Numbered from the stretch's first letter, positions 8,556-17,779 are shown. The stretch: 64,000 nt of DNA from Selenomonas sputigena (GCF_026015965.1 NZ_CP110383.1:1491501-1555500); one strand, 5' to 3'. The notes: generated by a model from the letters alone, not told the origin. Made by a program: numbers and translations.

Positions 8556-9211
8556 CATATCCCTTTCACACTTTCCGGCAGATGGAACTTCATCACGTCG
8601 CCTCCGCCTGCAGGCTGGATCGTCAGCACGGAGGGATGCTCGTCCGCATCGAGCTTGAAGACGAGGCTCGCCGTCGCCGCTGCCCCCGGTGGGATGTCGA
8701 CGGCGTTGAACACGGGCGTCTGTCGCGCAGCGAGAGCCGCCATACCGTCCTTCGATACACTGTGACGCTCCTGATCGCTGTCCGTGAGCGATATTCCCTG
8801 CGGCACGACGCTCACGGGCTGCTTGTCAGCATTCGCGATCGAAGCCTTGACGATGAGGAATGGCCCATCCTCCTTCGCGCCCTCGATCGATTCGGCGCGC
8901 TTCGCCTCCACGATCATGACCTGCAGCGAATACGGACTCTTACCTTCCTTCTTTTCCTTTTCCTTGTCCGCTTCTTCCTTCGCCTTTTCCTGCGCTTCCT
9001 TCACGTCCTTGGCGTCCACAGCGGCCGCTTCGCCGCCCTTCGCCGCCTTCCCTTCCTGCGCCTTCTCCTGAGACGATGTGCTCGCCGCCTGCTGCGAACT
9101 GCCTGCAAGAAGCCTTGCACTGCCGCCCGCAAAGAAGAACCAATAGCCGCCAACGCAAAGGACGACAGCCGCCAGCGTGATGGCGGCGAATCTCCCTGCC
9201 AAAGCCTTCAT
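8555..9211 (-). CDS. Secreted or membrane-anchored DUF4352-like protein
   Basis: 218 residues: a hydrophobic N-terminal segment (about residues 8-28) that is a signal anchor, a highly charged Ala/Lys/Glu helical linker (about 40-90), and a C-terminal beta-rich domain (about 95-210) with PFLIVKASIAN, VVPQGISLTD and DIPPGAAATASLVF. That pattern of a free-floating extracytoplasmic immunoglobulin-like domain resembles DUF4352-type lipoproteins and anchored proteins. No lipobox is seen. The role is unknown. It has a good ribosome site (AAGGGGAG). Confidence 0.6.
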   Translation of the reverse strand: MKALAGRFAAITLAAVVLCVGGYWFFFAGGSARLLAGSSQQAASTSSQEKAQEGKAAKGGEAAAVDAKDVKEAQEKAKEEADKEKEKKEGKSPYSLQVMIVEAKRAESIEGAKEDGPFLIVKASIANADKQPVSVVPQGISLTDSDQERHSVSKDGMAALAARQTPVFNAVDIPPGAAATASLVFKLDADEHPSVLTIQPAGGGDVMKFHLPESVKGI

Positions 9212-9274
9212 ACATCCACTCCCCTTTTTCCACTCTTATGACATTATATCGTCAAAAAAGCCATTTTTCCAAAG

Positions 9275-9306
9275 AAAAAGCTCCCGCAAGATGCAGGAGC
9301 TTTTTT
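9275..9306 (-). terminator. Terminator of mdh
   Basis: A 10-bp stem (9275-9284 with 9296-9305) flanked by A-rich and T-rich tracts lies directly after the malate dehydrogenase stop on the minus strand. On the opposite strand it has T6. Confidence 0.8.
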
Positions 9307-9319
9307 GACGTATGAGAGA

Positions 9320-10288
9320 TTACTTCAGCGCATCGCCGAGCTTCGAGTTCGTGTTGCGTGCAGCAGCGACGCTCTCCTCGAACTTCGCCTTCTCCTCGTC
9401 GGAGAACTTGACCTCGATGATCTTCTCGCAGCCGCCCTTGCCGAGGATGACAGGCACGCCAATCGCGAGATCCTTCTCGCCGTACTCGCCGTCCAAACCG
9501 ACGCAGCACGGGATGAGCTTCTTCGCATCGAGAGCGATCGCCTCGACCATCATCGCCGCCGCAGCGCCCGGAGCCATCCATGCGGACGTGCCGAGGAGCT
9601 TCGTGAGCGTTGCGCCGCCGACCTTCGTCTTCTCGACGACGTCCGTCAGCGCTTCCTTCGAGAGGAGCTGCGTCACGGGAACGCCGCGCAGCGTAGCATG
9701 GCTTACGAGCGGAACCATCGTCTTGTCGCTGTGGCCGCCCAGAACCATGCCGTCGATGTCCGTCGGCGTCGCAGGATAGCCGGCTTCCGTCAATGCGACG
9801 GAGAGGTAATAGCGGAAACGGCTGCTGTCGAGCATACCGCCCTGACCGAGGATGCGGTTGCGCGGCAGGCCGGAATCCTTCAGCGCCAAGTACGTCATGG
9901 CGTCCATCGGGTTGGAGATGATGATGAAGTACGCATCGGGGGAGAACTTCAGAGCCTGATCGACAACGCTCTTGACGATCTTTGCGTTGACGCCGATCAG
10001 ATCCTCGCGGCTCATGCCCGGCTTGCGCGGCATGCCGGACGTGATGACGACGACCTCGGAGCCCGCCGTAGGAGCATAGCCGTTCGGATCGTCCGGCAGA
10101 GCCGTGACGCCCTTCACCGTCGTGTCAAAGTTCAGCATGTGAGCCGTCTGCATGATGTCGATGGCCTTGCCTTCAGGCACGCCTTCCTTGATGTCAACGA
10201 GGACAACCTCGCTGCAGAACGCCTTCGTCGCAAGAACGTTCGCAACGGTAGCTCCGACATTACCTGCACCAACAACTGTTACTTTCAT
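9320..10288 (-). CDS. mdh: Malate dehydrogenase (NAD, LDH-like type)
   Basis: A 322-residue cytosolic enzyme interconverting malate and oxaloacetate. Rossmann motif GAGNVG lies at residues 7-12 and Asp32 ends the second strand (NAD preference). The oxaloacetate-specific loop MPRKPGMSR supplies Arg88 and Arg94, and Arg/Asp of LDSSRFR plus His186 in GGHSDKT form the active site. The start at 10288 is supported by AAAGGAGG; the longer frame begins at the transcription start of a strong promoter (10390-10418). In anaerobic propionate and succinate producers this enzyme feeds the reductive branch; that context is known biology, not seen here. Confidence 0.95.
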   Translation of the reverse strand: MKVTVVGAGNVGATVANVLATKAFCSEVVLVDIKEGVPEGKAIDIMQTAHMLNFDTTVKGVTALPDDPNGYAPTAGSEVVVITSGMPRKPGMSREDLIGVNAKIVKSVVDQALKFSPDAYFIIISNPMDAMTYLALKDSGLPRNRILGQGGMLDSSRFRYYLSVALTEAGYPATPTDIDGMVLGGHSDKTMVPLVSHATLRGVPVTQLLSKEALTDVVEKTKVGGATLTKLLGTSAWMAPGAAAAMMVEAIALDAKKLIPCCVGLDGEYGEKDLAIGVPVILGKGGCEKIIEVKFSDEEKAKFEESVAAARNTNSKLGDALK

Positions 10289-10389
10289 GTAAAATCTGCC
10301 TCCTTTGAAATTCGGCGAGACATCCCCCACTTGCCGGGACGCATCTCCAGTGCTTGGATAATAAGTAAAACCCAAGTTCATCGCCTTTG

Positions 10390-10418
10390 ATTATACCAAA
10401 ATTTACAGAAATAATCAA
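10390..10418 (-). promoter_or_regulatory. Promoter of mdh
   Basis: On the minus strand, TTGATT (10418-10413), a 17-bp spacer and a perfect TATAAT (10395-10390) preceded by TGG (extended -10). The predicted start is about 95 bases ahead of the mdh ATG. Confidence 0.8.
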
Positions 10419-10476
10419 TTTGTTTCATGCAAATTTTGATGAAATCATTACTCCCATTTATCAGTATGCGCAAAGG

Positions 10477-10638
10477 CTATGCTTGTTCTTCAAACATATC
10501 CTTGCCCACACCGCACAAGGGACAGACGAAGTCCTCCGGCAGATCTTCAAACTTCACGCCCGGAGCGAGATCATAGTCGGGATCGCCCTTCGCCTCATCG
10601 TACACCCAGCCGCAGACCGTGCAAGTCCAAGTTTTCAT
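10477..10638 (-). CDS. Rubredoxin
   Basis: A 53-residue iron protein, too short for many ORF screens. The two Cys pairs that bind one iron are TCTVCG (Cys6, Cys9) and VCPLCGVGK (Cys39, Cys42). The aromatic residues (Trp4, Tyr13, Phe30, Phe38) and the [15 protein letters not shown] segment are textbook rubredoxin. The start is backed by AAGGAGG. It transfers electrons, in anaerobes typically to peroxide- or oxygen-detoxifying proteins such as rubrerythrin. It has its own promoter (10695-10723) and a G:C-rich hairpin in its 5' leader, and lies upstream of mdh. Confidence 0.96.
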   Translation of the reverse strand: MKTWTCTVCGWVYDEAKGDPDYDLAPGVKFEDLPEDFVCPLCGVGKDMFEEQA

Positions 10639-10669
10639 AAGAAATTCCTCCTTGTCAGAATGAAATCTT

Positions 10670-10684
10670 CGGGGCAGCGCCCCG
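10670..10684 (-). promoter_or_regulatory. GC-rich hairpin in the rubredoxin 5' leader
   Basis: CGGGGC and GCCCCG pair around a 3-base loop. It lies between the predicted rubredoxin transcription start (about 10688) and its ribosome site. It could be an mRNA-stability element or the weak terminator of the H-NOX gene upstream; no good T-run follows. Confidence 0.45.
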
Positions 10685-10694
10685 CTACGCTCCT

Positions 10695-10723
10695 ATGATA
10701 CTATGCACGGTCAGACAAAGCAA
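10695..10723 (-). promoter_or_regulatory. Promoter of the rubredoxin gene
   Basis: On the minus strand, TTGCTT (10723-10718) and TATCAT (10700-10695) with a 17-bp spacer. Confidence 0.65.
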
Positions 10724-10735
10724 GCGTTTTGAAAA

Positions 10736-12532
10736 TCATATTTTGAAATTCTTGATGTCGTCCGTGAACGACACGGCGATCTTTTGGAAATCTTGGATCT
10801 TTTCCATCATGTCCTGCAGCTTCCCGTGATGGTCGCTCACCGTCTCGTTGACGGACTTTGCTGCAGCGGAATTCTCCTCGGAAAGACCTGCGACGTTTTT
10901 CACCTGCCCGATGGCGTCATTCATGCGTCTCATCTCGTCGTTGAGACGCTCTATGATGCCGCCGATGCTCGCCGACACCTCGCGGATGTTCGCGACGAAA
11001 GCGTTGTTGCTCTCGACGACCTGCACGAGTTCGCCGCTCTCCTTGCCGAGCGCATGGTATTCCGTGTCGATGCTCGCGACGACGTCATTGATGATGCGCG
11101 TGATGTTGCGCACGTCGGATGTGATCGTGTCCGCCTGATCGCGCGATTCGGCGGCGAGCTTGCCGATCTCCTGCGCGACGACGGCAAAGCCCCTGCCCTG
11201 CTCGCCGGCGCGCGCCGCTTCGACCGAAGCGTTGAGGGCGAGGAGATTCGTCTGCGAGGCGATTTCCGTCACCATGTTGGCGATGGAGATGATCTTCTCC
11301 GTCTCGCTCTTCAAGGAGTCGGCAGCGTTGCGCACGGCGGCGAAGTTTTCCATGCTCCTGCCCAGCGCATCGCTGGAGGCGCGCACGCCGTCGAAGCCGC
11401 GCGCCACATTTTCCACGGCTTCCGCAAGGCTCCGATTGTTCTTCTCCTGCGAGGAGACGACCTGCTGCAGCGCCTCGACGTTTCGGTTCAGAACCTCGGC
11501 CACCTGCCCCGTCGAAGAAGCGCTCTCTGTCGTCGCTTCCGACACGCTGTCGACGACCTCCGCGATGTGGGCGGAGGCATGACTCATGTTGCTCGCCAGT
11601 TCATTGAACTTGCCGCCATAGGCGATGAGCTCATCCCCCATGCCGCGAAATCCAGTGAAGTCTGCACGCACCGACTTCTTGTAGGCGTCGATCAGCGCCC
11701 CCAGCTCCTCAAATTCATCGCGCGAGGTCAGCACGAGATCAGCGGAGAAGCGATGCTCGGCGATGTCCGCAAGCTCGCGGCGCAAAAGACGCAGCGGTGC
11801 GAGCAGCAAAAACGCGCCGGCGCCGCCCACGACACCCATGAGAAGAGGAAAGGCGAATACGACAGAAGATGTGCCGAAAAGCCAAAAGAGCACGCTGAGC
11901 ACGAGCGAAGCGGCGAAAGACATGACGGCGAACTTGACGGGCAACGAGCGAGAAAACAGGCCAAGCGCACAGCTGAACGAAAATCTCCGCTTTTCCAATA
12001 TGCGCTCCTTGAAGCGCAGCCGCAGGCGCACGACGCCGTTCCCTTCCTCCACTACCTCGACCTCGACCGGTTCCTTGAAGTAGTCGATCGCGCCCTTCAA
12101 CAGGCCGCGGAAGTACGGGATGAGGCTGCGCTTCGACTTGTAAAGAAGCTCCGCCTCGTGCTCGGACAGCGGCGTCACCTTCAAGAGCGGCGGATTCGCG
12201 CCCGGAATCTTCTTGACGATTTCCACATGCACATTGTAAATGGACGCGAGGAACGTATAGATGTTCTTGCCTTCAAAAAAGGACGGATATACAGCAGCAA
12301 AGGTCAGGATGTTGTCGCGCCCCACTTCGTACCAAACATCATCCGGCGTCTGCCCCGTATGCCTTGCCAGAGCATCGACAAAGGTGCGAATCTCACTGTC
12401 CGGCACATCTTCCAACGGGGTGAAGATGCGGCCCGGCGCCCATCCCGCCTCCCGGCATGATTCTTGGACGGCCGTTCCATCCCAAAGCTTCTGCGCCGTA
12501 TCCATCCACGTCGCCACAACAGTTCCCTTCAT
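10736..12532 (-). CDS. H-NOX domain methyl-accepting chemotaxis protein, probable gas sensor
   Basis: 598 residues. Residues 1-185 are a heme NO/oxygen-binding domain: proximal ligand His102 (YNVHVEI), YxSxR motif Tyr131-Ser133-Arg135, and Pro115. The distal pocket keeps Trp9, Asn74 and Tyr140, the residues that stabilise bound oxygen in the Thermoanaerobacter H-NOX (numbering recalled from that protein). Two membrane helices (about 205-245), a HAMP-like linker and a chemoreceptor signalling domain follow ([20 protein letters not shown] hairpin tip). The heme domain is therefore cytoplasmic. ATG 12532 is chosen by the MKGTVV start and GAGGAG. It probably drives aerotaxis through the CheA/CheW encoded in this window. 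Confidence 0.93.
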   Translation of the reverse strand: MKGTVVATWMDTAQKLWDGTAVQESCREAGWAPGRIFTPLEDVPDSEIRTFVDALARHTGQTPDDVWYEVGRDNILTFAAVYPSFFEGKNIYTFLASIYNVHVEIVKKIPGANPPLLKVTPLSEHEAELLYKSKRSLIPYFRGLLKGAIDYFKEPVEVEVVEEGNGVVRLRLRFKERILEKRRFSFSCALGLFSRSLPVKFAVMSFAASLVLSVLFWLFGTSSVVFAFPLLMGVVGGAGAFLLLAPLRLLRRELADIAEHRFSADLVLTSRDEFEELGALIDAYKKSVRADFTGFRGMGDELIAYGGKFNELASNMSHASAHIAEVVDSVSEATTESASSTGQVAEVLNRNVEALQQVVSSQEKNNRSLAEAVENVARGFDGVRASSDALGRSMENFAAVRNAADSLKSETEKIISIANMVTEIASQTNLLALNASVEAARAGEQGRGFAVVAQEIGKLAAESRDQADTITSDVRNITRIINDVVASIDTEYHALGKESGELVQVVESNNAFVANIREVSASIGGIIERLNDEMRRMNDAIGQVKNVAGLSEENSAAAKSVNETVSDHHGKLQDMMEKIQDFQKIAVSFTDDIKNFKI

Positions 12533-12595
12533 GATCCGCTCCTCTTCTTTCATCATATCCTGCGGCGCATTTCCTTTCCTCTCCTGCCCTTCTTA

Positions 12596-12604
12596 TGCTA
12601 TACT
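12596..12604 (+). promoter_or_regulatory. Extended -10 promoter of gtrA
   Basis: TGC followed by TATACT (12599-12604) makes an extended -10 element 29 bp ahead of the gtrA ATG. No convincing -35 hexamer is visible, as is usual for this class. Confidence 0.5.
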
Positions 12605-12632
12605 GACAACAAACAGCAAGGGGAGGATTTTC

Positions 12633-13034
12633 ATGTCCGCATTTTCCAAGACGATGCGCCGTCACTTCTTCACACGCGAGTTCCTATTGTTTCTCGCCGT
12701 CGGCTGCCTCAACACGTTCAACGGCAGTCTGCTCGCCAAAATTTTCGAGCTTCTCGTCGATACGAATCTCGCGTTCAACATCGGCTACATCCTCGCAAAC
12801 ATCATCGCCTACGCGCTCAACAGCCGCTTGATCTTCCACGAACCGATGACGCTTGAAAAGTGTGTGAAGTTCGCGATTTCCTATATTCCGAACTATGTGA
12901 TTCAGAACGTCATCGTCTTCCTCTTCTACAACCAGCTCGGCTTTCCCAGTCTCGCGGCTTTCATATTAGCCGCCGTCCTCGGCGTGCCCATCACCTTCCT
13001 CGCCGTAAAGCTCTTCGCCTTCGGCAGGAAGTGA
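12633..13034 (+). CDS. gtrA: GtrA-like membrane flippase
   Basis: A 133-residue protein with four hydrophobic helices, the size and layout of the GtrA family. Family hallmarks are FLAVGCLNTFNG at the first helix and ANIIAYALNSRLIFHE after the second. GtrA proteins are thought to flip undecaprenyl-phosphate-linked sugars to the outer face. The ATG follows AAGGGGAGGA. It is divergent from the H-NOX gene and alone here, 8 kb away from the gtrB operon that it may serve; that pairing is inference. Confidence 0.85.
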   Translation: MSAFSKTMRRHFFTREFLLFLAVGCLNTFNGSLLAKIFELLVDTNLAFNIGYILANIIAYALNSRLIFHEPMTLEKCVKFAISYIPNYVIQNVIVFLFYNQLGFPSLAAFILAAVLGVPITFLAVKLFAFGRK

Positions 13035-13054
13035 GCCGCCCTCAAAAAGCTCCT

Positions 13055-13924
13055 TCATTCGCCTTCGTACCAGCAAAAGATCGCCTGCGTGCCGCAGTCT
13101 TCCATGCCTCGCGCGGAAAGCTCCTCGTAGAGCTTCTTGGCGAGTTTGAGCCCCGGAAGGTCAAGCCCCATCTCCTCAGCCGATTCGACGGCGATGCGCA
13201 TGTCCTTGAGGAAATGCTTGATGAAGAAGCCCGGCGACCAGTCGCCCGCGAGCATCTTCGGCGCGAGGTTCGTCAGCGACCATGAGCCTGCCGCGCCGCC
13301 TGCAATCGTCTGCTGCACCGCCAGAGCGTCCAAGCCGCTCTTCTTCGCATACGCCATGGCCTCGGCGACGCCGAGCATGTTCGAGGCGATGGCGATCTGG
13401 TTGCTCATCTTGACGAACTGCCCGCTGCCCGCCGCACCGAAATAATGCGCGGTCTTTCCCATGGCGGCGAAGAGGTCTTTGCACCTCTCGAATGCTTCTT
13501 GCTCTCCGCCGACCATGATGGCGAGCGTCGCGTCCCTCGCGCCGATGTCGCCGCCCGAGACGGGCGCATCGAGCGCGGCGACGCCCCTTTCCTTCGCCGC
13601 AGCGAAAATCTTCTTGGCGAGCGCAGGGCTTGACGTCGTCATGTCAATGACGATGCCGCCCTCCTTCGCTGCGAGGACGCCTTCAGCGCCCAGGTAAATC
13701 TCCTCGACGTCCTTCGGGTAGCCGACGATGGAGATGACGATGTCCGCCTCCTTCGCCAGTTCTTTCGGCGAGGCCGACCAAGCCGCCCCTTCCTCAATGA
13801 GTTTTTTTGCCTTTTCCTTCGTGCGCGTGTAGACGCTGACGGGATAGCCGGCCTTCATGAGATTCCTCGCCATACTGCTTCCCATGATGCCCGTGCCGAT
13901 AAAACCGATGTTTTCTCTTACCAT
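13055..13924 (-). CDS. Beta-hydroxyacid dehydrogenase (GarR/3-hydroxyisobutyrate dehydrogenase family)
   Basis: A 289-residue NAD(P)-dependent oxidoreductase. The N-terminal Rossmann motif is GFIGTGIMG, the substrate loop DAPVSGG, and the catalytic lysine lies in GSGQFVKMSNQ. These are the signatures of 6-phosphogluconate-dehydrogenase-like beta-hydroxyacid dehydrogenases, which reduce tartronate semialdehyde, succinic semialdehyde or similar short acids. The substrate cannot be fixed from sequence alone. ATG at 13924 is chosen because GGGAGG lies 9 bases upstream; the ATG at 13933 directly touches that site. No operon partners are evident. Confidence 0.88.
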   Translation of the reverse strand: MVRENIGFIGTGIMGSSMARNLMKAGYPVSVYTRTKEKAKKLIEEGAAWSASPKELAKEADIVISIVGYPKDVEEIYLGAEGVLAAKEGGIVIDMTTSSPALAKKIFAAAKERGVAALDAPVSGGDIGARDATLAIMVGGEQEAFERCKDLFAAMGKTAHYFGAAGSGQFVKMSNQIAIASNMLGVAEAMAYAKKSGLDALAVQQTIAGGAAGSWSLTNLAPKMLAGDWSPGFFIKHFLKDMRIAVESAEEMGLDLPGLKLAKKLYEELSARGMEDCGTQAIFCWYEGE

Positions 13925-14053
13925 ACGATTCATCCTCCCTTGAAAAGCGCGGTTACGTCCCGCACTTTCCTGGACGCTTCTTCCTGTTTCCTACATATTG
14001 CAAATCCCCGCCGCCTGCCGCTGCTGCGGAGTGTCGTGGATTCTTCTCTCCTC

Positions 14054-14521
14054 TCACGAACGGAAATACGGACTCCGCCTGCGCTGCGCCTTGGGACGCC
14101 CGATGATCTCGGCGAGCACGACCGCCTGCAGCAGGCCGGCGGGCGCAAGATCGAGCGCGAGGGCACGGGGGCGCGCCGCCTCTTCCGGCGAATTCTGCAG
14201 CTTTTTCCCCCTGCTTTCCGCATGGCGCAGAGAAGCGGGCGAGCGGGCAGCAGAAGCAGACTCGATTTCGGAGAGCGCCTCGCTCGGTACATCGCTCGTC
14301 TCAACCGCTGCCGCCCGCTCATCCAAGAAGCGGCGCAGCAAATCCCGCACCTCTGCGGGATTCTCGGCCATGACCTGCGTCGTTTCAGCCGTTCCTCCCA
14401 TTTCGTCCGGAGATGCCGAGGATTCGGGCGCTTTCTGCCGACGCGCCTCTTTTTTCTTCTTGTCCAACAGACTTTTTACGAGGAGGAATATGACGAAGAG
14501 GACGATGCCCGTGACGCTCAT
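14054..14521 (-). CDS. Single-pass membrane protein downstream of floA
   Basis: 155 residues: an N-terminal membrane helix (residues 4-16, short) with a KKKK cytoplasmic flank, a charged low-complexity middle, and a short conserved-looking C-terminal box LLQAVVLAEIIGRPKAQRRR. The last motif resembles the end of many small Firmicute membrane proteins of unknown function. It lies 27 bp after floA in the same direction and is probably the third gene of the nfeD-floA operon. No function is assigned. Confidence 0.65.
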   Translation of the reverse strand: MSVTGIVLFVIFLLVKSLLDKKKKEARRQKAPESSASPDEMGGTAETTQVMAENPAEVRDLLRRFLDERAAAVETSDVPSEALSEIESASAARSPASLRHAESRGKKLQNSPEEAARPRALALDLAPAGLLQAVVLAEIIGRPKAQRRRSPYFRS

Positions 14522-14548
14522 GCCGACTGCCTCCTTCCCTCTTCCATC

Positions 14549-15535
14549 TTACTTCGCCGTATGCGGCGGATTCGCGCCCGCCTCGCTGATCGCCGTGCGC
14601 ATGTCGGTGTCCGCCTGCACGTTGCGCAGGTTGTAGTAGTCCATGACGCCGAGGTTGCCGCTCTTCAAGGCTTCCGCCATCGCGTGCGGCACTTCCGCCT
14701 GCGCCTCGACGACCTTCGCTTCCATCTCCTGCGTGTAGGCCTTCATCTCCTGCTCCTTGGCGACCGCCATGGCGCGGCGCTCCTCGGCCTTCGCCTGCGC
14801 GATGCGCTTGTCGGCCTCGGCCTGATCGGTCTGCAGCTCCGCGCCGATGTTGCGCCCGACATCGACGTCTGCGATGTCGATCGAAAGGATCTCGAACGCC
14901 GTCCCTGCGTCAAGCCCCTTGCCGAGCACGGTCTTCGAGATGACGTCGGGATTTGCGAGCACCTCGCCGTGGCTCGCCGAAGAACCGACCGTCGTGACGA
15001 TGCCCTCGCCGACGCGTGCGATGATTGTCGGCTCGCCCGCGCCGCCGACGAGGCGGTCAATGTTGGCGCGCACGGTCACGCGCGCCTTGATTTTCAGCTC
15101 GATGCCATTCATGGCGACGGCGGAGACGATCGGCGTCTCAATGACCTTGGGATTGACGCTCATCTGCACGGCGTCGAGCACGTCGCGTCCCGCAAGATCG
15201 ATGGCAGCCGAGCGCTCAAACGGCAGGGGAATCTGCGCGCGGTGCGCGGCAATCAGGGCGTCGACGACCTTGTCGACGTTGCCGCCCGCAAGGTAGTGCG
15301 CTTCGAGCTGGTTGACCTGCACATCAAGCCCCGCCTTGTTCGCCTTGATGAGCGGCATGACGATCTTGCCGGGCGGCACGCGGCGCATACGCATGCCGAT
15401 GAGCGTGATGATGTTCACGGGAACGTTCGCCGCAATCGCCGAAATCCAAAGCCCAATGGGCACGAAATGCAGGAACACCATGACGACGAGGACAGCGACG
15501 ACGAAAAGAAATGCCAATGCTATGACGCCTTCCAT
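14549..15535 (-). CDS. floA: Flotillin-like protein FloA
   Basis: A 328-residue membrane-associated SPFH-family protein of the YqfA/FloA type that organises functional membrane microdomains. An N-terminal hydrophobic hairpin (about residues 3-45) is followed by the FloA core ([20 protein letters not shown]) and a C-terminal Ala/Glu-rich coiled coil (about 230-295, [20 protein letters not shown]). ATG at 15535 is chosen by GGAGGG six bases upstream; an in-frame TTG at 15553 overlaps nfeD. FloA is typically encoded directly after an NfeD protein, as here (14-bp gap). Confidence 0.95.
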   Translation of the reverse strand: MEGVIALAFLFVVAVLVVMVFLHFVPIGLWISAIAANVPVNIITLIGMRMRRVPPGKIVMPLIKANKAGLDVQVNQLEAHYLAGGNVDKVVDALIAAHRAQIPLPFERSAAIDLAGRDVLDAVQMSVNPKVIETPIVSAVAMNGIELKIKARVTVRANIDRLVGGAGEPTIIARVGEGIVTTVGSSASHGEVLANPDVISKTVLGKGLDAGTAFEILSIDIADVDVGRNIGAELQTDQAEADKRIAQAKAEERRAMAVAKEQEMKAYTQEMEAKVVEAQAEVPHAMAEALKSGNLGVMDYYNLRNVQADTDMRTAISEAGANPPHTAK

Positions 15536-15549
15536 AAAGAACCCTCCAA

Positions 15550-16194
15550 TCAATCCTTTTCCCTGACGCGGCGCACGACGATGCGGCTGCCGTGCACCTC
15601 CGTCACACAGACGCGCTCGCCCTTCTCGATGTAAGCGCCCTCGGAGACGACATCGACGGGCACGCCGTCGACGAGGATCGATCCGGCAGGACGCACGTCG
15701 GTCAGAACAAGAGCTTCACGTCCGATGAGATCCGTGCGCTCCTCAGCGCTCACATAGCCCTTTGCACTCGTCGAAGCGTCGTGCAGCACGACCCTCTTCC
15801 AAAGGCGGCTCTCGGGCAGAAAGCGCGCGATGAGTGCGAAGAGAAAAAGCGCGAGCGCGAATGCGGCAAAAAGCGCGTAGACGGCATTGACGTCGCCGCC
15901 AAGCGCGAGAACGACGCTGTAGAGCATCGCCGCGACGCCGAGAGCGCCCAAGACGCCCGTAGCAGGCAGGAGCACCTCGGCTACGATCAAAAGGATGCCC
16001 ACGAGAAAGACGGCGACCTCGTAGAGACTCACGAGTCCCTTCACATACTGACTGCTGAAGAAGACGCCCGCCGCAATGAGTCCGAGCAAGACGCCGAATC
16101 CCGTGCCGCCCGTCTTGACCTCCATGAGCACCGCAAGAAAGATCACGGCGACGAGGAGCACCTGCAGGGCGGGAGTCCCGCCGACAAATTCCAT
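15550..16194 (-). CDS. NfeD-family membrane protein
   Basis: A 214-residue short-form NfeD protein. Five hydrophobic helices span about residues 10-130 ([19 protein letters not shown] is characteristic), followed by a C-terminal OB-fold domain (about 145-212) that starts [17 protein letters not shown] and ends RIVVRRV. NfeD partners with SPFH proteins such as FloA, whose gene follows. The ribosome site is AAAGGATG. The protease domain of long NfeD forms is absent, as normal for this class. Confidence 0.9.
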   Translation of the reverse strand: MEFVGGTPALQVLLVAVIFLAVLMEVKTGGTGFGVLLGLIAAGVFFSSQYVKGLVSLYEVAVFLVGILLIVAEVLLPATGVLGALGVAAMLYSVVLALGGDVNAVYALFAAFALALFLFALIARFLPESRLWKRVVLHDASTSAKGYVSAEERTDLIGREALVLTDVRPAGSILVDGVPVDVVSEGAYIEKGERVCVTEVHGSRIVVRRVREKD

Positions 16195-16317
16195 ACGATC
16201 ACATCCTTTCTCACGAACCTTCTCCCTATATCTATTCCATGAAGAAACACAAAAACCTGCCGAAAATCCTTAAAATCACAGGAGAAAATGCCCAGTACAA
16301 GCCAACGGAAGAATCAT

Positions 16318-16346
16318 TTGCCTGTCGACTTTCGTAGGCGTATAAT
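16318..16346 (+). promoter_or_regulatory. Promoter of the sodium:solute symporter gene
   Basis: TTGCCT (16318-16323) and a perfect TATAAT (16341-16346) with a 17-bp spacer, 51 bp ahead of the ATG at 16398. Confidence 0.85.
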
Positions 16347-16397
16347 GGCAGAAAGGAAAATCTTCCGACAAAAATCGTTCTGGGAGGCTCACTTTCT

Positions 16398-17756
16398 ATG
16401 GCAATTTCTACAACACAGCTTGCACTCATGCTCGCGACCATCGCACTCGTCCTCGCGAGCGGTCTCTATGCCGCCCGCTCCATCCGCTCGGCGGAAGGCT
16501 TCAGCCTCAATGGGCGCAGTGCTGGTGCGCCGCTCGTCGCAGGCACGATCGCCGGCACCTGCGTCGGCGGCGGCGCGACCGTCGGCACGGCGCAGCTCGC
16601 CTACTCGCTCGGGCTTTCCGCGTGGTGGTTCACGCTCGGCACAGGAATCGCTCTCGTCGTCATGGGGCTTTTCTATGCGAGACCCTTGCGGCGCACCTCG
16701 CTCGAAACGATCCCCGAGTTCCTCGGCATCCGCTACGGCAAGAGCGCGAGTGTCTTTTCGAGCCTCGTCTCCTCCGTCGGCATCTTCTTCAGCGCCGTTG
16801 CAAGCATGCTGCCGGGGCTTCATCTCATCTCCACGCTCTTCGGTGTCGGCTACGGCACGGCGGCATTCGCCCTCATTACCCTCGTTGCCTGCTACGTCTT
16901 CTTCGGCGGCATGAAGAGCGCCGGCGTCGGCGGCATCTTGAAGATGATCGTCCTATGGCTGAGCCTTTGTCTCGCAGGCGTCACCGCCTGGCGCGGTCTT
17001 CCCGCGCTCACAGCGGCGGCGCCGCTCGCGTCCGGTACATGGAGCCTCGGACATGCCGGCGCCCAGAGCATCGCCGCCGGACTCCTCTCACTCATCGTCG
17101 GCATCATCTCCACGCAGTCCTACATCCAGGCCATCTTCTCCGCCGCCAACCCACGCACGGCAACCGTCGGTGCATTCACCGCCGCGCTCATTGTCATCCC
17201 CGTCGGGCTGCCGAGCTCGATCATCGGCATCTACATGCACGCGGCCGCGCCCGACATCGCGCCCATCCTCGCACTGCCCACCTACCTTTTTACGCACGCG
17301 GGAACGCTCATCGGCAGCATCGCCATGGGCGGCATCGTGCTTTCCCTCGTCGGCAGCATCGGCGGACTCTCGCTCGGCATCGGCACAATGCTCTCGCACG
17401 ACGTATTCGCACCGCTCCTCGCCGTGAAGAGCGAAGGTCGGCTTCTCCTCTTAAACCGTCTCATGGTGCTCCTCGTCATGGCGCTTGCCGCCCTCTTCGC
17501 CATCTGCTTCATCGACAGCGAGGTGCTCGTCTGGAACTACCTGTCGATGGCGCTTCGCGGCGGCGGCATCTTCCTGCCGCTGACACTGGCGATTTTCTTT
17601 CCTGAGCGGCTTTCCCCTCGCTGGGCCATCGCCTCCATGCTGCTTTCTACGGCAGCCGCTACGGCGGCAGCCGCCTTTGAAAGCGCCATCCATCCGCTCT
17701 TCATCGGGCTGATCGTCAGTGCGGCACTCATCCTGCCGGGAATTCGTAAGCTTTAA
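16398..17756 (+). CDS. Sodium:solute symporter family transporter
   Basis: A 452-residue polytopic membrane protein with about 12-13 helices. Family signs are FSLNGRSAGAPLVAGTIAGTCVGGGATVGTAQLAY at the first helices and sodium-site residues, then RRTSLETIPEFLGIRYG and YVFFGGMKSAG. The closest well-known relatives in the family carry proline, pantothenate or organic acids; the substrate here is not determinable. The ATG is preceded by GGGAGG and a strong promoter. The downstream aminopeptidase gene begins 23 bp after the stop and is probably co-transcribed, which would fit amino-acid use. Confidence 0.85.
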   Translation: MAISTTQLALMLATIALVLASGLYAARSIRSAEGFSLNGRSAGAPLVAGTIAGTCVGGGATVGTAQLAYSLGLSAWWFTLGTGIALVVMGLFYARPLRRTSLETIPEFLGIRYGKSASVFSSLVSSVGIFFSAVASMLPGLHLISTLFGVGYGTAAFALITLVACYVFFGGMKSAGVGGILKMIVLWLSLCLAGVTAWRGLPALTAAAPLASGTWSLGHAGAQSIAAGLLSLIVGIISTQSYIQAIFSAANPRTATVGAFTAALIVIPVGLPSSIIGIYMHAAAPDIAPILALPTYLFTHAGTLIGSIAMGGIVLSLVGSIGGLSLGIGTMLSHDVFAPLLAVKSEGRLLLLNRLMVLLVMALAALFAICFIDSEVLVWNYLSMALRGGGIFLPLTLAIFFPERLSPRWAIASMLLSTAAATAAAAFESAIHPLFIGLIVSAALILPGIRKL

Positions 17757-17779
17757 GGACATACACGGAGGAATCTCTC

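Noticed and set aside
10784-12460. A 558-codon plus-strand frame opposite the H-NOX receptor.
   Set aside because: Antisense shadow; the minus strand has complete H-NOX and signalling motifs.
13940-15634. A 564-codon plus-strand frame opposite floA and its neighbour.
   Set aside because: Low-complexity Arg/His/Leu composition, no ribosome site, and the opposite strand carries clear FloA.
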